DNA of 9,427 nt. It comes from Pseudomonas graminis (lineage in GTDB: Bacteria > Pseudomonadota > Gammaproteobacteria > Pseudomonadales > Pseudomonadaceae). Positions 6,601-9,427 of this stretch are shown here, in pieces; position 1 is the stretch's first letter, and every line of letters begins with the position of its first letter. Where the stretch lies: positions 1 through 9,427 of the forward strand of contig NZ_MTSB01000040.1 of NCBI RefSeq assembly GCF_002093745.1, read 5' to 3'. The translations under genes were made by a program, and so were the position numbers. A model generated the notes under the pieces. It was given only the letters and a program-made list of their open reading frames with translations, made no database searches and was not told the origin of the DNA.

Positions 6601-9427
6601 AACGATGTACTGGATGGCGGTGCTGGTAATGACACGCTTGAAGGCGGCAAGGGATCGGACACCTACATCTTCGCTAAAGGGTCTGGCTCCGATTCAATCG
6701 ATAATTTGACTTACAACGATACGACCCTGAACAAGCTCGATGTCGTTCGTCTGGATGGTTTGAACAGCGGAGACGTCAGTCTGCGCCGCGAATCCGATGA
6801 CCTTATTGTGCAGATTCTTCAGACTGGCGAAGCCCTGCGCATTCGTTCGCATTTCAGTGCCGAATCCAGCAACTGGAGTTATGCCATCGATCAACTGCAG
6901 TTTGCCGACGGCACCGTTTGGGATCGAGCGCAGATCACTTCGGCCCTTCTTGATGGTACTGGAGGCAATGACACCCTCACGGGTTACGACACTGCCGACA
7001 CACTATCCGGGCAGGCGGGAAATGACACTCTCAATGGCCGCAATGGCAACGATCTGCTTGAGGGCGGTGATGGAAAAGACACTCTCTATGGCGAGGGCGG
7101 AGATGACACCCTTTCAGGTGGCGCAGGCGCTGACACACTCTCCGGCGGAGAGGGTAGCGACGTTCTTGATGGCGGTACGGGCAGTGATTCACTTGAAGGT
7201 GGTAAAGGCTCGGACACTTATATCTTCCGCAAGGGTTCCGGACAGGACACTGTCTACAACTATGCCTACAACGACAGCACGCCGAACAAACAGGATGTGG
7301 TGCGTCTGGAAGGATTGACCACTGAAGATGTCAGTATTCGACGCGAGTCCGATGATCTTGTGATTCAGATTCGTCAGACGGGCGAAACCTTGCGCGTCAG
7401 CTCACATTTCACCACCGATCAAACCTACGGTTACGCGATTGATCAGTTGCAGTTCGCTGACGGTACGATCTGGGACCAGACCCAAATCACTTCGGCGCTG
7501 TTGATCGGCACGGAAGGCAACGACAGTATCATCGGATATGCCACGGCCGATGCGCTGGTGGGGCTTGAGGGGGACGATGTTCTCAGCGGCCGTACTGGCG
7601 ATGACCTGCTCAACGGTGGTGAAGGCAGGGACACGCTCTACGGCGAAGACGGTAATGACACGCTTCTCGGGGGGCTCGGCAACGATACCCTGTCGGGTGG
7701 CGCTGGCAACGATACGCTTGATGGCGGTGCCGGTAATGATTCCCTGGACGGTGGCAAGGGCTCGGACACCTATGTCTTCCGCAAAGGCTCCGGGCAGGAC
7801 ACCATCAGCAACTATGCCTATAACGACAGCACGCCTGACAAGCTGGATGTGGTTCGTCTTGAGGGCTTGAATACCCGTGATGTCAGTATTCGTCGCGAGT
7901 CCGACGACCTGCTGATCCAGATTCGCCAGACCGGCGAAACCTTACGCGTCAGCTCGCACTTCTACAGCGATCAAAGCTATGGCTATGCGATCAACCAGTT
8001 GCAGTTTGCCGATGGCTCTCTCTGGGACGAGGCGCAGATAACCGCGGCCTTGCTGATCGGTACTGAAGGCGATGACAGCGTTACTGGCTATGCCAGCGAC
8101 GATAACCTCACAGGCCTGGCGGGCAATGACTCCCTGAGTGGACGCGCGGGCGATGATGTGCTCGATGGGGGGGATGGCAAGGACACGCTCTACGGTGAAG
8201 ACGGTAACGACACGCTCTTGGGCGGCGCTGGAAACGATTCGCTTAGCGGTGGTGCCGGCAACGATCTGCTTGACGGTGGTGCCGGTAACGACTCGCTTGA
8301 TGGCGGAAAAGGCTCTGATACTTATGTTTTCGGCAAGGGCTATGGCCGGGACACCATCAACAACTACTCCTACAACGACACCACGCTCGACAAGCTTGAC
8401 GCCGTTCGTCTAGAGGGGCTTACCAAGGATGATGTGAGCATTCGTCGTGAGTCCGATGATCTGGTGATTCAGATTCGTCAGACGGGCGAAACCCTGCGGG
8501 TCAGCTCTCACTTCTATAGCGATCCAAGCTACGGCTATGCGATCAACCAGTTGCAGTTTGCCGACGGGGTTGTCTGGGACCAGGCACAGATCACCGCGGC
8601 CTTGCTGATAGGCACTGAGATAGACGACAACATCACCGGCTACGTCAGCGATGATCGTTTGTCTGGCGCACAGGGCAACGACACCCTGAACGGCCGTGCC
8701 GGTGATGACATCCTCGATGGCGGCGATGGCCGTGACACCCTCAACGGTGAAGATGGCAACGACACACTGCTGGGCGGCGCAGGCAATGACACGCTGACCG
8801 GCGGCTACGGCAACGACACCCTGGACGGCGGCAGCGGCAATGACTCGCTGGACGGTGGCTACGGTTCTGACACCTATGTGTTCCGCAAGGGCTCGGGTCA
8901 GGACACTATCAGCAACTATGCCTACAACGACACCACGGCCAATAAACTGGACGTGATTCGCCTGGAAGGTCTTAACGCTGCCGATGTGGTGCTGCGTCGT
9001 GAGTATGATGACCTGATTATTCAGATCAAGGACAGCGGCGAAACCCTTCGGGTCAGCTCGCACTTCAACACCAGCGTTCTCTACGGCTATAACATTGATC
9101 AGATACAGTTTGCCGATGGCTCGGCACTGACCAATGAGCAGATCCGTACGGCTCTGCTCACCGGTACCGAAGTCGATGAAACCGTTACCGGTTATGAGTC
9201 GGCGGACAGCCTGTTCGGCCTGTCGGGTAATGACACCCTGAACGGCCGTGCCGGTGATGACATCCTCGATGGCGGCGATGGCCGTGACACCCTCAACGGT
9301 GAAGATGGCAACGACACACTGCTGGGCGGCGCAGGCAATGACACGCTGACCGGCGGCTACGGCAACGACACCCTGGACGGCGGCAGCGGCAATGACTCGC
9401 TGGACGGTGGCTACGGTTCCGACACCT
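631..9427 (+). CDS. Giant modular RTX calcium-binding protein with FrpC-like self-processing module (3' end outside window)
   Basis: The frame runs from ATG 631 to the window edge: at least 2932 codons, no stop, no cysteine. Order of parts: N-terminal region 1-214 with a hydrophobic Gly/Ala stretch at 81-118; self-processing module from Asp215-Pro216 ([14 protein letters not shown]) to about 460; linker to 689; then at least 12 large modules, each made of RTX nonads (G-G-x-G-x-D-x-L-x) plus a conserved insert ending in Q-F-A-D-G-T-x-W. RTX nonads bind calcium and fold as parallel beta-rolls only outside the cell, after type I secretion. The adaptor gene just upstream supports that route. The absence of cysteine and the acidic, Gly-rich composition fit an extracellular RTX protein. 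The C-terminal secretion signal is not in the window. Likely roles are adhesin, surface or biofilm protein, or toxin; the sequence does not decide. FrpC of Neisseria is the best-known relative of the processing module, but this protein has many more repeats. Confidence 0.93.
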   Translation, partial: MAAVNPMVEKLASGVMDSYTIADNAVKLEKSTTTFDRIVNTNGLLAALLAKSPGMQLQNLTWQGAAAIKSGSEGKLSANEILGVTGALIGTIAAVALVAGASPAAALVAGAIGIGLGLEQTAEYATSLGKWLADPETYRELEESWDGIKEDFKKLADSFIEFADKTSDMIETALSDAYKWASDAGASLFDTMMEGLGEIAFDVYSYFNSALQFVDPLVLDLDGDGIETVSSNVGIVFDHDGDKNKTGTGWVSGDDGLLVMDLNGDNVINSGAELFGVDRVISNGTKASNGFEALADLDSNEDGFFDAGDESFNAVKVWQDFNQDGVSQSSELKTLEQLGIISIGVRSVDAGHNNNGNIITATGTYTRIDPATGEESTSSVGSINFVKNTFYRDYADTIVLSPQVNALPDMKGAGAVRDLRQAAMLSGDLQDAVSRYSSATTRQEQLALAGGLLTAWAGTSSLKSFDDRVEDLSTGFYKVQFIYSWEKPDTSFIASDNGGASAPTKPPSREPTASQLEIKNLLEKISVLEAFTGVEYFQFEKTETGQEEKKEVSISAKTGTRTTSTVRSVSYPIGTLYITEESFSFQAQQISQINKAYDALVSSVYSGLLLQTRLSDYVSALKLTISGDEVLLDTSFLTQKLSDVHSVNPVDAIVDASELSSSLGRADWSGQISVWLAELTGSQAVQLAEVYGGKNKVILGLASDDYLAGSAIEDYLYGGAGNDQLSGAEGNDVLVGGEGGDYLIGGGGIDILEGGAGADALYGEEGNDLLTGGSGNDSLSGGAGSDSYFFSRGWGQDSIYNYDTSTGKTDFIEFAAGIQPEEILVTRSGNDLILSLKNTADRIIVSSYFYQDGLSSYQLEAINFADGTVWRLEQIKVMAVVTTDGNDNVWGYATDDTLNGGLGDDNIYGQAGNDILVGGAGADSLSGESGDDTLLGDAGNDYLYGGSGIDQLSGGEGSDYLTGGEGNDTLTGDSGNDTLYGDSGNDQLDGGIGNDYLTGGDGSDVYRFSRGWGQDSINNYDSSAGKTDAIEFSADILPADIIVTRSGADLVLSLKNATDRITISGYFQNDGVTPYALEQIRFADGTTWTLDQIKIAAVITTDGNDNVWGYATDDTLSGGQGDDSLYGQAGNDILVGGAGADSLSGESGDDTLLGDAGNDYLYGGSGIDQLSGGEGSDYLTGGEGNDTLTGDSGNDTLYGDSGNDQLDGGIGNDYLTGGDGSDVYRFSRGWGQDSINNYDSSAGKTDAIEFATDILPADIIVTRSGSDLVLSLKNATDRVTISGYFQNDGVTPYALEKIRFTDGTEWNLDQIKALSTVTTDGNDSLWGYATDDALNGGLGDDSLYGQAGNDTLQGGAGADSLSGEAGNDALFGEEGNDYLYGGSGIDQLSGGEGSDYLTGGEGNDTLTGDSGNDTLYGDSGNDQLDGGSGNDYLTGGDGSDVYRFNRGWGQDSINNYDSSAGKTDVIEFAVDILPTDIMVTRSYNDLVLSLKNSTDKVTISGYFQNDGDTPYTVEQIRFADGTQWNVEQIKSMAAFTFTDGNDALTGYASDDRIAGGKGDDVLNGLAGNDVVSGDEGNDNLYGGTGQDALSGGSGSDYLYGEEGDDLLSGNAGSDILYGADGNDILDGGTGNDTLDGGRGSDTYRFAKGYGQDSINNSSYSETAADKVDVIQLDGLNPADLRFSRSGDDLVIQIKATGDTLTVRSHFSQDGVTAYAIDQLKFADGSVWDGAQIKAAVVQSSEEADTLTGYATADSLFGQDGNDSLSGRAGDDVLDGGNGSDTLYGEDGNDTLLGRAGNDSLNGGYGYDVLDGGSGNDSLDGGYGSDTYVFRKGSGQDTISNGVYNEGSVGKQDVIRLEGLNLSDISLRRESNDLIIQIKETGDALRVSSHFSPSSSYYNYAIDQLQFADGTVWGVDQIKASLLTGGEFNDTLTGYDTDDTLQGVAGNDTLYGGLGNDTLLGGAGRDTLYGEDGDDTLLGGTDNDSLTGGNGNDVLDGGAGNDTLEGGKGSDTYIFAKGSGSDSIDNLTYNDTTLNKLDVVRLDGLNSGDVSLRRESDDLIVQILQTGEALRIRSHFSAESSNWSYAIDQLQFADGTVWDRAQITSALLDGTGGNDTLTGYDTADTLSGQAGNDTLNGRNGNDLLEGGDGKDTLYGEGGDDTLSGGAGADTLSGGEGSDVLDGGTGSDSLEGGKGSDTYIFRKGSGQDTVYNYAYNDSTPNKQDVVRLEGLTTEDVSIRRESDDLVIQIRQTGETLRVSSHFTTDQTYGYAIDQLQFADGTIWDQTQITSALLIGTEGNDSIIGYATADALVGLEGDDVLSGRTGDDLLNGGEGRDTLYGEDGNDTLLGGLGNDTLSGGAGNDTLDGGAGNDSLDGGKGSDTYVFRKGSGQDTISNYAYNDSTPDKLDVVRLEGLNTRDVSIRRESDDLLIQIRQTGETLRVSSHFYSDQSYGYAINQLQFADGSLWDEAQITAALLIGTEGDDSVTGYASDDNLTGLAGNDSLSGRAGDDVLDGGDGKDTLYGEDGNDTLLGGAGNDSLSGGAGNDLLDGGAGNDSLDGGKGSDTYVFGKGYGRDTINNYSYNDTTLDKLDAVRLEGLTKDDVSIRRESDDLVIQIRQTGETLRVSSHFYSDPSYGYAINQLQFADGVVWDQAQITAALLIGTEIDDNITGYVSDDRLSGAQGNDTLNGRAGDDILDGGDGRDTLNGEDGNDTLLGGAGNDTLTGGYGNDTLDGGSGNDSLDGGYGSDTYVFRKGSGQDTISNYAYNDTTANKLDVIRLEGLNAADVVLRREYDDLIIQIKDSGETLRVSSHFNTSVLYGYNIDQIQFADGSALTNEQIRTALLTGTEVDETVTGYESADSLFGLSGNDTLNGRAGDDILDGGDGRDTLNGEDGNDTLLGGAGNDTLTGGYGNDTLDGGSGNDSLDGGYGSDT
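871..984 (+). other. Hydrophobic Gly/Ala-rich segment of the giant protein (residues 81-118)
   Basis: About 38 residues are almost entirely small or aliphatic, with recurrent glycines ([20 protein letters not shown], then [10 protein letters not shown]). A Pro at residue 103 splits it into two possible helices. The spacing resembles glycine-zipper, membrane-inserting hairpins. The flanks are amphipathic and charged ([17 protein letters not shown]). As the protein should leave by type I secretion, this is not a Sec signal. It may insert into a target membrane or pack against a partner; that function is inferred only. Confidence 0.6.
1273..2010 (+). other. FrpC-type self-processing module (residues 215 to about 460)
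   Basis: The module opens with Asp215-Pro216 followed by [13 protein letters not shown]. It then has several acidic EF-hand-like loops: D-H-D-G-D-K-N-K at 238-245, [16 protein letters not shown] at 261-276, [11 protein letters not shown] at 296-306 and D-F-N-Q-D-G at 320-325. Later conserved stretches are [17 protein letters not shown] at 407-423 and T-A-W-A-G-T-S at 454-460. In Neisseria FrpC and relatives this module (SPM) cleaves its own first Asp-Pro bond when calcium binds, and the new C-terminal Asp can form an isopeptide bond with a lysine. The Asp-Pro pair, its context and the roughly 245-residue length match. Activity here is inferred. The 3' boundary is approximate. Confidence 0.82.
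2011..2697 (+). other. Linker between self-processing module and RTX modules (residues about 461-689)
   Basis: No RTX nonads are visible here. A Pro/Ser-rich stretch ([10 protein letters not shown], 502-511) is followed by a leucine-heptad-like helix ([15 protein letters not shown], 517-531). Next come a Lys/Glu/Thr-rich stretch (about 540-567) and a helical region, [13 protein letters not shown] (593-605), followed by L-L-Q-T-R-L. Such a region often lies between the self-processing module and the repeats in large RTX proteins, but I know no assigned function. The lysines near 540-557 are candidate acceptors for Asp-Lys cross-linking, as speculation. Confidence 0.5.
2698..3270 (+). repeat. 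RTX module 1 (class A, 191 aa, 9 nonads)
   Basis: It starts with a degenerate form of the module leader (G-L-A-S-D-D-Y-L, where later modules have G-Y-A-T-D-D-T-L). Nine nonads follow, from G-S-A-I-E-D-Y-L-Y to GGAGSDSYF. The insert reads [13 protein letters not shown], then [14 protein letters not shown], and ends INFADGTVW. It is 27 residues shorter than modules 2 and 3, exactly three nonads. An eight-G tract lies at 2844-2851. Confidence 0.85.
3271..3924 (+). repeat. RTX module 2 (class A, 218 aa, 12 nonads)
   Basis: The leader is [15 protein letters not shown]. Twelve nonads follow, with recurring G-x-S/A-G-N-D-x-L, closing at [10 protein letters not shown]. The insert begins [20 protein letters not shown] and ends IRFADGTTW. 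It has the same length as module 3 and a 317-base stretch identical to it. Confidence 0.88.
3352..3668 (+). repeat. 317-base perfect direct repeat, copy 1 (modules 2/3)
   Basis: Compared base by base, 3352-3668 equals 4006-4322, an offset of 654 bases (one module). It includes all synonymous positions. The identity is bounded by T3351 versus G4005 and T3669 versus A4323. Confidence 0.93.
3925..4578 (+). repeat. RTX module 3 (class A, 218 aa, 12 nonads)
   Basis: It has the same plan as module 2 and differs mainly in the leader region and the last third of the insert (for example R-V-T-I-S in place of [14 protein letters not shown] at the end). All nonads keep the Asp that binds calcium in the beta-roll. 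Confidence 0.88.
4006..4322 (+). repeat. 317-base perfect direct repeat, copy 2 (modules 2/3)
   Basis: Second copy of 3352-3668. The inner part, equivalent to 3475-3599, occurs a third time at 4783-4907 in module 4, also without mismatch (125 bases). Confidence 0.93.
4579..5235 (+). repeat. RTX module 4 (class A, 219 aa, 12 nonads)
   Basis: The first five nonads diverge from modules 2 and 3 (L-Q-G-G-A-G-A-D, then A-L-F-G-E-E-G-N-D). The middle is identical to them over 125 bases, and the insert diverges again ([20 protein letters not shown], then [12 protein letters not shown]). It is the last pure class A module. Confidence 0.87.
5236..5841 (+). repeat. RTX module 5 (hybrid, 202 aa, 10 nonads)
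   Basis: Ten nonads end in [10 protein letters not shown]. The insert is intermediate: [12 protein letters not shown] with a [18 protein letters not shown] stretch typical of class B, but [10 protein letters not shown] and F-S-Q-D-G-V-T-A-Y recalling class A. It marks the switch between the two module classes. Confidence 0.85.
5842..6396 (+). repeat. RTX module 6 (class B, 185 aa, 8 nonads)
   Basis: This is the first pure class B module. Eight nonads close at [10 protein letters not shown]. The insert has [12 protein letters not shown], then [28 protein letters not shown] and LQFADGTVW. The loop after S-H-F carries S-P-S-S-S-Y-Y-N-Y, unlike later modules. Confidence 0.87.
6397..6951 (+). repeat. 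RTX module 7 (class B, 185 aa, 8 nonads)
   Basis: Eight nonads, one of them degenerate (G-G-T-D-N-D-S-L-T, with Asp replacing the third Gly). The insert starts [20 protein letters not shown] and keeps [12 protein letters not shown] and LQFADGTVW. Confidence 0.86.
6952..7503 (+). repeat. RTX module 8 (class B, 184 aa, 8 nonads)
   Basis: The leader is [15 protein letters not shown]. Eight nonads run to [10 protein letters not shown], followed by an insert with [31 protein letters not shown] and LQFADGTIW. It is the first of four consecutive modules of exactly 552 bases. Confidence 0.87.
7504..8055 (+). repeat. RTX module 9 (class B, 184 aa, 8 nonads)
   Basis: Leader [18 protein letters not shown], eight nonads, and an insert with [25 protein letters not shown] and LQFADGSLW. 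It is exactly 552 bases and in register with its neighbours. Confidence 0.87.
8056..8607 (+). repeat. RTX module 10 (class B, 184 aa, 8 nonads)
   Basis: Leader [18 protein letters not shown] and eight nonads. The insert starts [20 protein letters not shown] and ends [10 protein letters not shown] seven-G run lies at 8167-8173. Confidence 0.87.
8608..9159 (+). repeat. RTX module 11 (class B, 184 aa, 8 nonads)
   Basis: Leader [18 protein letters not shown] and eight nonads. The insert has [31 protein letters not shown] and IQFADGSAL, so the closing Trp seen in the other modules is replaced. Its nonad block is the 188-base partner of module 12. Confidence 0.87.
8680..8867 (+). repeat. 188-base perfect direct repeat, copy 1 (modules 11/12)
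   Basis: 8680-8867 equals 9232-9419, an offset of 552 bases (one module). It covers most of the nonad block. The identity is bounded by C8679 versus T9231 and T8868 versus C9420, after which it resumes to the window end. Confidence 0.93.
9160..9427 (+). repeat. RTX module 12 (class B, cut by window end)
   Basis: The leader is [18 protein letters not shown]. Eight nonads follow, nearly identical to module 11, and the window ends within the block-closing G-S-D-T. The insert, any further modules and the C-terminal secretion signal lie outside. Confidence 0.85.
9232..9419 (+). repeat. 188-base perfect direct repeat, copy 2 (modules 11/12)
   Basis: Second copy of 8680-8867. After one mismatch at 9420 the match continues through 9427, so the full similarity may extend past the window. 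Confidence 0.93.

Noticed and set aside
8410..9063. Long minus-strand open frame (217 codons) opposite modules 10-11
   Set aside because: It is antisense to the regular RTX coding repeats and recurs as shorter frames opposite other modules (for example 6067-6339 and 5413-5784). Its 'repeats' mirror those of the real gene, and no ribosome binding site or family is visible.
2728..9427. Short regular repeats suggesting a CRISPR array or non-coding satellite
   Set aside because: The periods (27 and 552/654 bases) are multiples of three, the frame stays open, and the units translate to RTX nonads. There are no unique spacers between constant repeats.

Overview
The window looks like part of a type I secretion locus from a gammaproteobacterium, most likely Pseudomonas or a close relative. 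That assignment is an inference from the HlyD-type adaptor end, the FrpC-like self-processing module and the RTX module style. No 16S or housekeeping marker is present to confirm it.

Layout, all on the + strand. (1) Bases 3-98 are the last 31 codons of a HlyD-family periplasmic adaptor, followed by a plausible intrinsic terminator. (2) Bases 168-617 (or from 159) encode a small, AT-rich, unrecognised protein with about four membrane segments. (3) After a 13-base gap with a good Shine-Dalgarno site, one huge frame opens at 631 and is still open at the window end. It gives at least 2932 codons with no stop and no cysteine codon.

The giant protein reads in order as follows. Residues 1-214 form an N-terminal region with a Gly/Ala-rich hydrophobic stretch at 81-118. 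A FrpC-type self-processing module begins at the Asp215-Pro216 bond. An uncharacterised linker follows at about 470-689. From residue 690 there are at least 12 large tandem modules. Each module is a block of 8-12 RTX nonapeptides followed by an insert of the 'haemolysin-type calcium-binding protein related' kind. Modules 1-4 are class A (W-G-Q-D...N-Y-D-S, up to 12 nonads, about 218 aa). Module 5 is a hybrid. Modules 6-12 are class B (8 nonads, 184-185 aa). Modules 8-11 have an exact 552-base period. Several modules share perfect DNA identity over 125-317 bases, which points to recent duplication or gene conversion.

Functional reading (inference): the adaptor upstream, together with an ABC ATPase and a TolC-like porin presumably encoded outside the window, exports the giant protein unfolded. 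Extracellular calcium would then fold the RTX blocks and could trigger autocleavage at Asp215-Pro216. That would release or cross-link the hydrophobic N-terminal piece. The C-terminal secretion signal lies beyond the window. The small membrane protein sits between exporter and cargo genes; its role is unknown.
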